Positions 13,837 through 22,246 of a stretch of 32,350 bases of DNA are shown one piece after another (positions within the stretch are counted from its first letter, which is position 1; each line of letters begins with the position of its first letter). The notes below the pieces were generated by a model. The model was not told where the DNA came from. It worked only from the letters and a program-made list of their open reading frames with translations, and searched no databases. This stretch comes from Emticicia agri (GTDB taxonomy: Bacteria; Bacteroidota; Bacteroidia; Cytophagales; Spirosomataceae), in the NCBI GenBank assembly GCA_945860265.1, contig CAMAQF010000048.1:1-32350 (forward strand), read 5' to 3'. Both the position numbers and the translations under genes were made by a program.

Positions 13837-15390
13837 ATGCACTTCAAAAAAGCTATTTTTTGCTTAATAATCTACGCTTTCCTAAGTGGATGCAGTAAAA
13901 AAGCTACCCAAAAGATAGCTACAAAACCTGCTAGCCCAAAGCGTGAATTCCGTGGGGTTTGGGTAGCAACGGTTGATAATATCGACTGGCCATCTCGTAA
14001 AGGTCTTAGTTCTGAAACGCAACAACAAGAATTTAAAACTATACTCGATAAACAAAAAAGCTACGGTATGAACGCCGTAATGGTGCAAGTTCGTGCCGCT
14101 GCTGATGCTTTTTATGCTCGTGGAAAAGAACCTTGGTCTGAATGGCTTTCGGGCGAACAAGGAAAAGCACCCGAGCCTTATTACGATCCAATGGTCTTTA
14201 TGATTCATGAAACCCACCAACGAGGTTTGGAATTTCATGCGTGGCTCAATATGAATCGTGGCGTGCACAAGGCATCAAAAAGCATTATGGACGAACATAT
14301 AACGAAAACTAAACCAGAATGGTTTTTGACTTATGGCAGCTATAAATTATTCAATTTGGGTATTCCAGAAGTTCGAAATTATATAACGGATGTGGTGGTG
14401 ACAATTGTACGTAACTATGATATTGATGGTATTCATTTCGATGATTATTTTTATCCTTACACCGAGCCAAATCAGAAACTTCGTGATGAAGATACTTTCA
14501 AAAAATATAGCAATGGCTTCAAAAATATTAAGGATTGGCGAAGAAATAATATAGATTTGTTTGTAAAAAACGTCAGTGAGGCCATTAATCGTGAAAAACC
14601 AAAGGTAAAATTTGGCATTAGTCCATCGGCAGTGTGGCGAAATGATTCAACTGACCCAATTGGTTCGGCCACGCTAGGTGGACAACCTTCGTACGATAAT
14701 CTTTATGCCGATACCCGCAAATGGGCAAAAGAAGGCTGGCTCGATTATATCACACCGCAGATTTATTTTAGTTTTGAGTTTGAAAAAGTTCCCTATAAAG
14801 TAATGACTGATTGGTGGACAAAAAACTCTTTTGGTCGCCATCTTTATATCGGGCATGGTGTATATCGAGTAAAGACTGGTAGTAAAGAAATTGGTTGGAA
14901 TAAAGCCAGTCAGATTCCTGGTCAGATTCGCTATAATCGCACAAAATCTCAGATTTCTGGCAGCATCTTCTTTAGCTCCAAACAACTGATTAATAATGAG
15001 TTATCGGTCAACGATTCTTTAAAAAAACTCTATTATTATCCAGCATTAATGCCCACAATGCCATGGAAAGATAAGATTCCACCGAATGCTCCACAAAATG
15101 TAAAGATTCGTAAAATTGCGGATTTGGGCGTAGCTGTTACTTGGGAAGTACCTGCAACTCCACCCAAAGATGGCGACGAAGTAAGTGCATTTGTGGTTTA
15201 TCGTTTTGAAGAAAACGAGCAAATAAACCTCGAAAATCCTGCGAGAATTTTACAGATTGTCAGAAACGAAGGCATTTTGAGTTGCACCGATAAAACCTTT
15301 AATCAAGAGAAAAACTATGTATATGTAGTTACAGCTCTTGACCGTTTGCAGAATGAAAGTGTGATGAGTAATGTGGTTAAGTTGAAATGA
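13837..15390 (+). CDS. GHL10-type glycoside hydrolase-like lipoprotein with FnIII domain
   Basis: 517 residues. Lipoprotein signal with LSGC (Cys19). Residues 35-345 match the GHL10/DUF187 TIM-barrel family: REFRGVWVATVDNIDWPS, YGMNAVMVQVRAAADAFY, HAWLNMNRG, DIDGIHFDDYFYPY and KFGISPSAVWRN. The Asp pair in GIHFDDYF is where this family keeps its probable catalytic acids. A C-terminal fibronectin type III-like domain (about 415-515: PPNAPQNVKI, VAVTWEVP, FVVYRF, YVVTALD) follows. These proteins are thought to act on polysaccharide or peptidoglycan-derived glycans at the envelope; the substrate is unknown. It is transcribed alone and followed by a strong GC-rich hairpin. Confidence 0.88.
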   Translation: MHFKKAIFCLIIYAFLSGCSKKATQKIATKPASPKREFRGVWVATVDNIDWPSRKGLSSETQQQEFKTILDKQKSYGMNAVMVQVRAAADAFYARGKEPWSEWLSGEQGKAPEPYYDPMVFMIHETHQRGLEFHAWLNMNRGVHKASKSIMDEHITKTKPEWFLTYGSYKLFNLGIPEVRNYITDVVVTIVRNYDIDGIHFDDYFYPYTEPNQKLRDEDTFKKYSNGFKNIKDWRRNNIDLFVKNVSEAINREKPKVKFGISPSAVWRNDSTDPIGSATLGGQPSYDNLYADTRKWAKEGWLDYITPQIYFSFEFEKVPYKVMTDWWTKNSFGRHLYIGHGVYRVKTGSKEIGWNKASQIPGQIRYNRTKSQISGSIFFSSKQLINNELSVNDSLKKLYYYPALMPTMPWKDKIPPNAPQNVKIRKIADLGVAVTWEVPATPPKDGDEVSAFVVYRFEENEQINLENPARILQIVRNEGILSCTDKTFNQEKNYVYVVTALDRLQNESVMSNVVKLK

Positions 15391-15391
15391 T

Positions 15392-15440
15392 TTTCGGGTC
15401 CTCGACCGCACTGGAGTCCCAGTCCGCTCGGACACCGAAA
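15392..15440. repeat. Extended GC-rich imperfect hairpin (REP-like)
   Basis: Centre ACTGG (15410-15414), loop AGTC, CCAGT (15419-15423). Pairing continues outward with a few mismatches (GACC.. with ..GCTC, GGGT with ACC) to flanking TTTT and AAAA. It begins immediately after the stop codon of the GHL10 gene. Its composition differs sharply from its AT-rich surroundings. It may also stop transcription. Confidence 0.6.
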
Positions 15441-15582
15441 AATTCAAATGGCTTTGCTCGGATAAAGAAAATTATTAGCTATTTTGAAAGGACTACAAAA
15501 GTCCAAAAGACTGCTTTCAGACACTTAAAGTAATGCAGATTGCAAAGCTTTAGTTGGTGCTAGATTAGAGTCGAAGGCCTAT

Positions 15583-16500
15583 CTAAGGCTTTCTCGTACT
15601 CCAATAGCTTGCCAAAAGTGAACCGTTGGTATTCATAATTGGCCCAAAAAGTGCTGGGGCGATGCCCACCGTTGCGAGTTTTCCCATTGCTTTAGCCAAA
15701 CCTGATGCTAAACCTGCGTTTTGTAAACCAACTTCAATGGCAACTGTTCGGCAATCTTGCTCGGGTAATTTGAATAATCTTGCACCCCAATAACCTAAAA
15801 TAAAACCACCGATATTATGTAAAAAAGTGGCAAAAACTAAAGCCAAACCAACGGTTTGTAATGATTTTTGACCTGCTGCCGTAATAATCACGATAATTAA
15901 AGCAATACCTGCCATTGAAATGATTGGTAGAACTTTTTGCAACCATTCGCCTCTTCCTCTAAGTAATTTTGTAAGTAAAAAACCAATTCCAACTGGCACG
16001 ATTATCATCTTGGAAATATCAAGTGTCATACTCCAAAAATCAATTTCAATGAATTGACCACCGAGCATTTTCATCAAAAAAGGAGTCAAAATTGGAGCGA
16101 GAAGCGTTGCAAATGAGGTGATGGTAATTGACAGGGCAACGTTGGCTTTGGCGATGTATGACATCACATTAGAAGCCAAACCGCTTGGCGAGCAACCAAC
16201 TAATATAACTCCAGCGGCGATTTCGGGTGGAAAATTAAAACTTTTGGCGATAGCAAAACCCAAAAATGGCATGATTGTAAACTGACAAACAAGCCCCACT
16301 ATAACGGCTTTTGGCATTTTTATTACTCCAAGAAAATCATTATAAGTCATTGTTGTTCCCATACCAAACATAATTATTTGTAGCAACGGAATAATCAATT
16401 CTTTGAGTTGAAAACCATTGATTTCGGTAAAATATTGCGGAAAGAAATACGCAACAGTAGCCGCTATGACGATAAAAAACGTATAAGTATAATTTTTCAT
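15583..16500 (-). CDS. Bile acid:sodium symporter (BASS) family transporter
   Basis: 305 residues with about nine or ten hydrophobic segments. Family motifs are clear: GCSPSGLASNVMSYIAKANVALS (from residue 102), SFATLLAPILTPFLM, and EVGLQNAGLASGLA (256-269), where the E and QN residues form the sodium site in the family. BASS transporters import organic anions with Na+ (bile acids in animals; pyruvate, pantothenate or similar acids in bacteria). The substrate here cannot be told. It lies 54 nt downstream of the DUF6044-like gene on the same strand, so it may be co-transcribed with it. Confidence 0.88.
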   Translation of the reverse strand: MKNYTYTFFIVIAATVAYFFPQYFTEINGFQLKELIIPLLQIIMFGMGTTMTYNDFLGVIKMPKAVIVGLVCQFTIMPFLGFAIAKSFNFPPEIAAGVILVGCSPSGLASNVMSYIAKANVALSITITSFATLLAPILTPFLMKMLGGQFIEIDFWSMTLDISKMIIVPVGIGFLLTKLLRGRGEWLQKVLPIISMAGIALIIVIITAAGQKSLQTVGLALVFATFLHNIGGFILGYWGARLFKLPEQDCRTVAIEVGLQNAGLASGLAKAMGKLATVGIAPALFGPIMNTNGSLLASYWSTRKP

Positions 16501-16554
16501 GGAAATTTATAGGGTTGAAATACGGTTCGAAGATAAAAAAATTATGGTTTATTC

Positions 16555-18219
16555 TCACAAAATCTTATAAATCCATACTCGCCAGTTGGTATCTTCTACT
16601 TTTGAAAGCAATTTTAAATGCTCTGATGGGTGTTTAACTTCAATTGCTGATAAAATATAACCGCACTTCAATAGTTTCAATTTATCAAAATTGTAATCTA
16701 ACTTTTCGGTGCAACACTTTTGTTTTTTCAAAATGCCATCACCAGAAATAACGGCTTCATTATCAAATAAATAGCATCTGCTCCCCCAATGCTCAAAATA
16801 GTTTTTGATGAATTTATTTTGGTTCAGTTCAGGTTGAATAATTGCTTGAATTTGATGTTTGTATGCCAGTGAGTACAGTACCGCATAACCATCAATCGTC
16901 GGAATTTCGTTATACTGTGCAATAGCAGGATGAAGACCAACCATTCCTACTCTTTTATTTGGATTTTTATCTTGTTTCAATACAGTTTTTACTTTTGAAA
17001 AAAGGTCTTCAGCATAAAATTCTCGGTATGAAACATATTCTCGCCCGTGAATGGTTTTCTTGATATAATCTTCTACTAATTGATTTGAGAATAGAACGAT
17101 TACAACCTGAATAGTAGCTAGTGCGATTGCTATTTTGATGGATAATTCTCTGATTATCAGCATAAAAACACCAAACCAAAGTATTGGGTAAAGCGAGTAA
17201 AAGCGGTCAAGTTGAATAGCCTTTAAAATTGGCAAGTTATCTTTCAGCGTCTCAAAACCTGCGAAATTCCAGAAACCGTCAATTACTGCAATAATTCCAA
17301 GAATAATGAGACAAAGGACTACCGTAAAAAGTTTTTTTTGTTTGAGAAAACCATAAATCAAATAGGAAAATACAAGCGGTAAAATCAAATAAGTATGAAA
17401 AGATGGGAAGTGATTTTGCCCACCCAAGAAAGAGTTTTTGGCGGCAATTAGGCATTCTGCAAACGTATTTCCTTGCATAAATTCAACTCGATGTGGTATA
17501 AATCCCGCAGGCGTTCCGATTTTAAGAATATCTAAAAATAGGCGATAATCGACTAAAGTATAACCAACCGTGAGAATAAAAAGCGATAAAATACCTGCAC
17601 CATAAGCCACTTTGCGTTCTTTTTTAAGAAAATTCAGTCCTAAATATCCGACCATCAAAACCATCATAAACAGGCCTGAAAGAATTAATGAGGAGTAAAA
17701 AGGGAATAATAAAAATATAATCCAGTCAATTGCCGAATTGTGTTTTTTTAAGATTCTATCAAAACTCCAAAAAAGTAACGGTTGTCCAGCTGAACTCAGT
17801 CCACCTGAAAACCAAAAGGGCAATAAAGCAAAGCCTAAAGCCACGAAAGGAGCTATTTTAGGAGAAAGTTTGAGAGTATTTTTTGTAAATAAATATGTAC
17901 CGACAAAAGCTACTAAACTCATTAAAATCACATTGAGGTTGTAGGCAACAATTGGCTTAAACCATACAAATAACCACGCAATTAGACTCCATTCCGAGCC
18001 AAAAGCAATACGTGGGGCTCGCATGACGGTTTCGTTGGGCGTATATGAACTCGCAAAAAGCAAATGCTGGTCGGCCAATGATTTGTACCAAGCAATGTTT
18101 GCTTCCAAATTATCATGTACTCTGATTGAAGCATCTTCGCCTAAAAAAGCAATAAAAGCGAAGAATATCAGAAGTAGTAAAAAGCTGATAATGAATGATT
18201 TATTAAAAAAAAGAGGCAT
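16555..18219 (-). CDS. Polytopic membrane protein, DUF6044 (YkoS)-like
   Basis: 554 residues with about ten or eleven transmembrane segments and a soluble C-terminal part of about 160 residues. After the first segment it reads DASIRVHDNLEANIAWYKSL, which resembles the conserved start of DUF6044/YkoS-type proteins; a later loop has NHFPSFHTYLILP. The fold resembles GT-C glycosyltransferases in outline (first periplasmic loop with acidic residues), so a role in transferring or exporting surface sugar is possible. The context of aminotransferase, methyltransferase, flippase and glycosyltransferases agrees. The family name rests on memory of the N-terminal motif; function is unknown. Confidence 0.6.
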   Translation of the reverse strand: MPLFFNKSFIISFLLLLIFFAFIAFLGEDASIRVHDNLEANIAWYKSLADQHLLFASSYTPNETVMRAPRIAFGSEWSLIAWLFVWFKPIVAYNLNVILMSLVAFVGTYLFTKNTLKLSPKIAPFVALGFALLPFWFSGGLSSAGQPLLFWSFDRILKKHNSAIDWIIFLLFPFYSSLILSGLFMMVLMVGYLGLNFLKKERKVAYGAGILSLFILTVGYTLVDYRLFLDILKIGTPAGFIPHRVEFMQGNTFAECLIAAKNSFLGGQNHFPSFHTYLILPLVFSYLIYGFLKQKKLFTVVLCLIILGIIAVIDGFWNFAGFETLKDNLPILKAIQLDRFYSLYPILWFGVFMLIIRELSIKIAIALATIQVVIVLFSNQLVEDYIKKTIHGREYVSYREFYAEDLFSKVKTVLKQDKNPNKRVGMVGLHPAIAQYNEIPTIDGYAVLYSLAYKHQIQAIIQPELNQNKFIKNYFEHWGSRCYLFDNEAVISGDGILKKQKCCTEKLDYNFDKLKLLKCGYILSAIEVKHPSEHLKLLSKVEDTNWRVWIYKIL

Positions 18220-18244
18220 AAATTTTTAGGTTATTTATTCATTG

Positions 18245-18264
18245 CCGTCCCTTTTAACTGACGG
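18245..18264. repeat. Short palindrome between the wecE-like and DUF6044-like genes
   Basis: CCGTC (18245-18249) and GACGG (18260-18264) around an AT-rich centre. It looks like a decayed copy of a palindromic repeat and has no T-tract, so it is not a clear terminator. Confidence 0.4.
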
Positions 18265-18377
18265 ATAAAAATTAGTAATCATATCGGCTTTAGCCAAAAT
18301 ATTTACCTAATTGAAAATTTGGAGAAAGATACAGATTAAGTATTTACAACAAAAATAGCATATAATCTTAACCAATA

Positions 18378-19502
18378 TCAATTATAAAACTCAATAATCT
18401 TATCAATAATCAACTGTTGGTCTGCTTCAGTTAGTTCATAAAACAAAGGCAAACGCACCAAGCAGTTAGAATAATATCCGCTAACAGGCAACGAAACATC
18501 ACCAGCTTTTTCTTTATAAAATGGACTGCTATGCAATGAAATATAATGAAAAACTGCGTAGATTTTGTTTTCTTTCAAGAAACCAATCAAGGCATCACGT
18601 TGCTCAATCGAATCGGTGAGCAAATAAAACATGTGTGCGTTATTGGTGGCGTAGCTTGCAACTACAGGTAATTTCAATTTGCCAGATTGCTCTAAAATCG
18701 AAAACGATTTGTAATATTTTTCCCAAATCTGCTTACGTTTTGATTGTATTTTTTCAAGATTTTCAAGTTGTGCAAATAAGTATGCAGCCACCACTTCCGA
18801 AGGTAAAAACGATGATCCAATATCTACCCAATTATATTTATCGACTTCGCCACGCCAAAAAGCCGAGCGATTTGTTCCTTTCTCCCAAATAATTTCAGCA
18901 CGTTTCTCGAAACGTTCATCGTTGACAACCAACATTCCGCCTTCACCCGAAATAATATTTTTTGTTTCGTGAAAACTGAAGGCCGACAAATGCCCTATAC
19001 TTCCCAACGGACGACCTTTATAAAATGAATCAACAGCTTGGGCAGCATCTTCGATTATATATAGATTATTGGCTTCGGCAATCTCCATAATTTTATCCAT
19101 ATCGCACGAAATTCCAGCATAATGTACAACTACTATTGCCTTGGTTTTTGGCGTGATTAAGGCCAAAAGTTTATCAGCGTCAAGATTCGGATTCTCGGCA
19201 GAACTATCGGCAAATACAATTTTGGCTCCACGCAATACAAAAGCATTAGCCGTAGAAACAAATGTATAAGATGGTACAATTACCTCATCGCCCACTTGAA
19301 TATCGCACAAAATAGCGGCCATTTCAAGGGCATCAGTACAAGATGTAGTGAGTAAACAACGACGAAAACCGTACTTTTCTTCAAAAAAATGCTGACATTT
19401 TTTCGTAAAAGCACCATTTCCAGAGATTTTCCCCGACTGCACGGCCTCTCCGATGTATTGTAGTTCTTTGCCTGAAAGATAGGGTTTATTGAAAGGAATC
19501 AC
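18378..19502 (-). CDS. wecE: dTDP-4-amino-4,6-dideoxygalactose transaminase (WecE/RffA-like)
   Basis: 374 residues from the GTG at 19502, beginning MIPFNKPYLSG, which matches the start of E. coli WecE (MIPFN). A PLP-dependent DegT/DnrJ/EryC1 enzyme that converts dTDP-4-keto-6-deoxyglucose to the 4-amino sugar (dTDP-Fuc4N) using glutamate. Evidence: SCTDALEMAAILCDIQVGDE, PSYTFVSTANAFVLRGAKIVF, EDAAQAVDS and SFHETKN with the PLP lysine (Lys181 in this numbering). Similarity to WecE runs throughout (for example EKGTNRS and NAHMFYLL). A longer frame starting with TTG at 19529 would take its first residues from a palindromic repeat and is not preferred. Confidence 0.92.
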   Translation of the reverse strand: MIPFNKPYLSGKELQYIGEAVQSGKISGNGAFTKKCQHFFEEKYGFRRCLLTTSCTDALEMAAILCDIQVGDEVIVPSYTFVSTANAFVLRGAKIVFADSSAENPNLDADKLLALITPKTKAIVVVHYAGISCDMDKIMEIAEANNLYIIEDAAQAVDSFYKGRPLGSIGHLSAFSFHETKNIISGEGGMLVVNDERFEKRAEIIWEKGTNRSAFWRGEVDKYNWVDIGSSFLPSEVVAAYLFAQLENLEKIQSKRKQIWEKYYKSFSILEQSGKLKLPVVASYATNNAHMFYLLTDSIEQRDALIGFLKENKIYAVFHYISLHSSPFYKEKAGDVSLPVSGYYSNCLVRLPLFYELTEADQQLIIDKIIEFYN

Positions 19503-19512
19503 GATCGTATAT

Positions 19513-19617
19513 GTAGGACAGGTTTGCAACCTGTCAATGTTAAATTATTTCTATGTTTACAGATAATACAGTTCAAGTATTTGAAAAGTTTGCAACCTGT
19601 CAATGTTAAATTATTTC
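19513..19617. repeat. REP-like palindrome and 30-bp direct duplication
   Basis: GTAG (19514-19517) is followed by the palindrome GACAGGTT-TGC-AACCTGTC. The 30 bases at 19522-19551 are repeated perfectly at 19588-19617, where the left arm of the palindrome is mostly lost. A GTAG-type tetranucleotide before a palindrome is the known architecture of REP elements. It lies between the methyltransferase and wecE. Confidence 0.7.
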
Positions 19618-19647
19618 AAACAATATTCTTGTTCTATTAAGCGACAA

Positions 19648-19672
19648 GATTGGAGCTAACTCCGTAACAATC
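19648..19672. repeat. Short palindrome near the end of the methyltransferase gene
   Basis: GATTG...CAATC encloses GGAG (19652-19655) / CTCC (19660-19663) with a GTAA bulge. It lies just beyond the methyltransferase stop on the minus strand. It may be another member of the palindromic repeats of this genome, or part of a terminator. Confidence 0.4.
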
Positions 19673-19677
19673 CTTTC

Positions 19678-20523
19678 CTATTTTTTTGTCAAAACTACCG
19701 CACAACTTGCACCAAATGTAATTTTTGATTTTCTCAGTTGAGCTAATTCCCAATAGTGAATTTTATTAAATATCGACGTTGCAAGTTTTGATGGAGTATG
19801 ATTATCATATTCGGCATCGAGTGTATTTTTGCGTGTTTTACCAAAAAAATTGGCCAAACGGAATGGTATTGCACGTAAAATACCCATAAAGGGTGGTATA
19901 TATGAGAAAATATAACTGCCATAAGTATATTCAAGTTCACAATCTTTGGCGAGTTTTTCAAACATTTCGAGGTTATAACGTCGGTAATGTCCGCTTTCGT
20001 CATCAACTTCCGACCAAAGCCATTGATGAGCAGGTACGCTAATATAAATATGCGAACCTGGCGGTAAATATTGAGCAAGTACAGTTAAGAATGCTTTATG
20101 GTCCTCGATGTGTTCGATTACATCAAAAAGTCCGACTCCATCAATTTGTTTTTCTGCAAACGGAAATTCTTGGAAAAATATATTATAGGCGTCTTTTACG
20201 CCTCTTTTCTTGGCATTTAGACATCCCGCATATCCCGGTTCAATCAAAAATATTTGTTTTTCTGGGTATTTTTCCGACAAGAATTTCACTTGAAAACCAT
20301 TTCCTCCACCCACATCGGCAAAGTTTTTAGCAAATTTGAAGCGTTGCGTAAGCGTCAGAATCACATCGTTTCGGTGTTTAAACCAAAAACTATTATCTTC
20401 CACAGCGAAGCAATAATTGTTTCCCTCTTCGGGATACGACATTTTTTCAGCATGAGACGCACGCCAAATATCATTTTTATCAAGCACTAATGATGCTGTT
20501 TTCACTTCTTCAGAAACACCCAT
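19678..20523 (-). CDS. Class I SAM-dependent methyltransferase
   Basis: 281 residues. The SAM-binding motif I is FADVGGGNGFQVKFL at about 68-82, followed by the acidic end of strand 2 (IFLIEPG), then FDVIEHIEDHKAFL and PPGSHIYISVPAHQWLWSEVDD. These are typical of Methyltransf_11/12/23-type small-molecule methyltransferases. The C-terminal region has hydrophobic stretches (FSYIPPFMGILRAIPFRLANFFG) that suggest membrane contact. Lying before wecE and near a flippase and glycosyltransferases, it probably acts on a surface glycan or its lipid carrier. The acceptor is unknown. Confidence 0.85.
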   Translation of the reverse strand: MGVSEEVKTASLVLDKNDIWRASHAEKMSYPEEGNNYCFAVEDNSFWFKHRNDVILTLTQRFKFAKNFADVGGGNGFQVKFLSEKYPEKQIFLIEPGYAGCLNAKKRGVKDAYNIFFQEFPFAEKQIDGVGLFDVIEHIEDHKAFLTVLAQYLPPGSHIYISVPAHQWLWSEVDDESGHYRRYNLEMFEKLAKDCELEYTYGSYIFSYIPPFMGILRAIPFRLANFFGKTRKNTLDAEYDNHTPSKLATSIFNKIHYWELAQLRKSKITFGASCAVVLTKK

Positions 20524-20570
20524 TATTCAAACAATTTAATTTTATTGCAAATATTGTCTATTTTGATGAT

Positions 20571-20578
20571 TAACTTTG
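20571..20578 (+). promoter_or_regulatory. Candidate -7 element for the flippase gene
   Basis: TAACTTTG fits TANNTTTG; TTG at 20545-20547 is 23 nt upstream. The leader to 20689 would be about 105 nt. Confidence 0.4.
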
Positions 20579-20688
20579 CAAATTGCACACCAATTATTTT
20601 AGTCCACAAATAAAAAAAATGAAAAGATATATAGGATTTAATAGCTATACTAATAATTTTATAAAATTATACATTTAAAAAATTTTCA

Positions 20689-22182
20689 ATGAATGTTATA
20701 AAAAAACAAGCTTTTCTAGGTACAATTTTCTCTTATGGAGGGGTGATGATTGGTTTTATTACGCAGTTCTTTCTAATTGGAAACTATCTTGAACCCGCTC
20801 AAAATGGAATTATGGCAGTTTTACTTTCCTACATGTATGTGCTGGTTCAACTTTCGTCTTTGGGTTTCAATGCCGCAGGTAGTCGTTTTTTTCCACATTT
20901 CAGAAATGCTAAAAACGGCCATAATGGTTATCTTTTTTTAGGGCTTTCGGTCGGAATTGTTGGTTTTATAATTACTACTATCGGCTTAGTTTTGCTCAAA
21001 AATACGATCATCCAAAACGAAGAAAACTTTACGCTTTTTGCAGACAATTTCTACTTTTTATTGCCCCTTACATTCGCTACGCTTCTTTTCAATTTACTTG
21101 ATAATTACGCCAAAAACCTTTATGATACCGTCACAGGGACCTTTTTAGCTCAGTTTTTGCAAAGATTACTTCAATTAGTGGCTATTTTATTTATTGTATT
21201 TCAAATTGTTGATTTTCAGCAGTTTATGTACCTATGGGTGTTTTCGGTATCTTTTTATGTAGTGCCGATGCTCTGGAAAGCGAGCAAACTCGAAGGATTT
21301 TCGCTAAAACCAAATTTTTCGGTGATGACACCCGCTTTTAATAAAGAATTTGGTTTTTATAGTTTCTTGACAATTCTGACTGGCTTTTCGTCGATGGTAA
21401 TTTTATATATAGATAAAATCATGTTGGCAGGAATTACGACTTTTTCAGAAACTGGAATTTATAACACAGCATCGTTTTTTGGAAGTGTAATGGGAATGTC
21501 GCTTTTGGCAGTCAATAAAGCTGCCCAACCGCTCATCGCCGATTCGTTTGCAAAAAATGATTTAGAGAATATTTCTAAAATTTATAAGAAAAGTTGCACT
21601 ACGGCTTTGATTGTCGGTTGCTGGATTTTTCTAGGAATTTATCTCAACATTGATAATCTTTTTCTTTTCCTAAAACCCGAATATTCGGCAGGCAAAATGG
21701 TAGTAATCATTATCTGTCTTGGCAAACTTTTCGATTTGGCAACTGGACTAAACGGCACGATTCTGACGCTATCAAAATACTATATTTATGACACTTACAT
21801 CATGGTTGGCTTGATTATCATAACGGTTTCACTCAACTATTTTTTGATACCGATTTATGGCATGAATGGTGCAGCTATTGCTTTTGCTTTTGCAACAGTT
21901 TATTATAATTTAGCCCGTTTTTTAGTGGTTTTATTCAAACTCAGAATGCAACCTTTATCTTTTGATTTGGTAAAAATCATCATCGTTTCGTGTATTATTG
22001 GTCTGATTATTAGCTATTTACCTAATATTAGCGGAAATAAACTAATGACGACAATTGATATGGGGTATCGCTCAATAATTTTAACATTCATTTACGGTAG
22101 CATAATTTATTGGAGCAATATCTCGCCAGAATTGAACGGTGCAATGGAGAATTTATGGCTGAAAGTAACTAAGTTTTTCTGA
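20689..22182 (+). CDS. Polysaccharide flippase (Wzx/MOP superfamily)
   Basis: 497 residues with about 12-14 transmembrane helices. The N-terminus KKQAFLGTIFSYGGVMIGFITQFFL and the repeats LDNYAKNLYDTVTGTFLAQFLQRLLQL, FSSMVILYIDKIMLAGI and INKA/VNKAAQPLIADSF are typical of the polysaccharide biosynthesis (PST) branch of the MOP family. Such proteins flip undecaprenyl-linked oligosaccharides to the outer face of the inner membrane. The gene is divergent from the methyltransferase-wecE unit. A weak hairpin follows its stop, shared with the convergent dehydrogenase gene. Confidence 0.9.
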   Translation: MNVIKKQAFLGTIFSYGGVMIGFITQFFLIGNYLEPAQNGIMAVLLSYMYVLVQLSSLGFNAAGSRFFPHFRNAKNGHNGYLFLGLSVGIVGFIITTIGLVLLKNTIIQNEENFTLFADNFYFLLPLTFATLLFNLLDNYAKNLYDTVTGTFLAQFLQRLLQLVAILFIVFQIVDFQQFMYLWVFSVSFYVVPMLWKASKLEGFSLKPNFSVMTPAFNKEFGFYSFLTILTGFSSMVILYIDKIMLAGITTFSETGIYNTASFFGSVMGMSLLAVNKAAQPLIADSFAKNDLENISKIYKKSCTTALIVGCWIFLGIYLNIDNLFLFLKPEYSAGKMVVIIICLGKLFDLATGLNGTILTLSKYYIYDTYIMVGLIIITVSLNYFLIPIYGMNGAAIAFAFATVYYNLARFLVVLFKLRMQPLSFDLVKIIIVSCIIGLIISYLPNISGNKLMTTIDMGYRSIILTFIYGSIIYWSNISPELNGAMENLWLKVTKFF

Positions 22183-22195
22183 TAAAACATTGAAA

Positions 22196-22228
22196 AAACG
22201 TGGTACAACTCAAAGATTTGCCACGTTT
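22196..22228. terminator. Hairpin between convergent genes
   Basis: AAACGTGG (22196-22203) pairs with CCACGTTT (22221-22228). It lies between the stops of the flippase and the sugar dehydrogenase. T- and A-tracts are short, so strength is uncertain. Confidence 0.55.
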
Positions 22229-22246
22229 CGTTCGTTATTGAAAACA

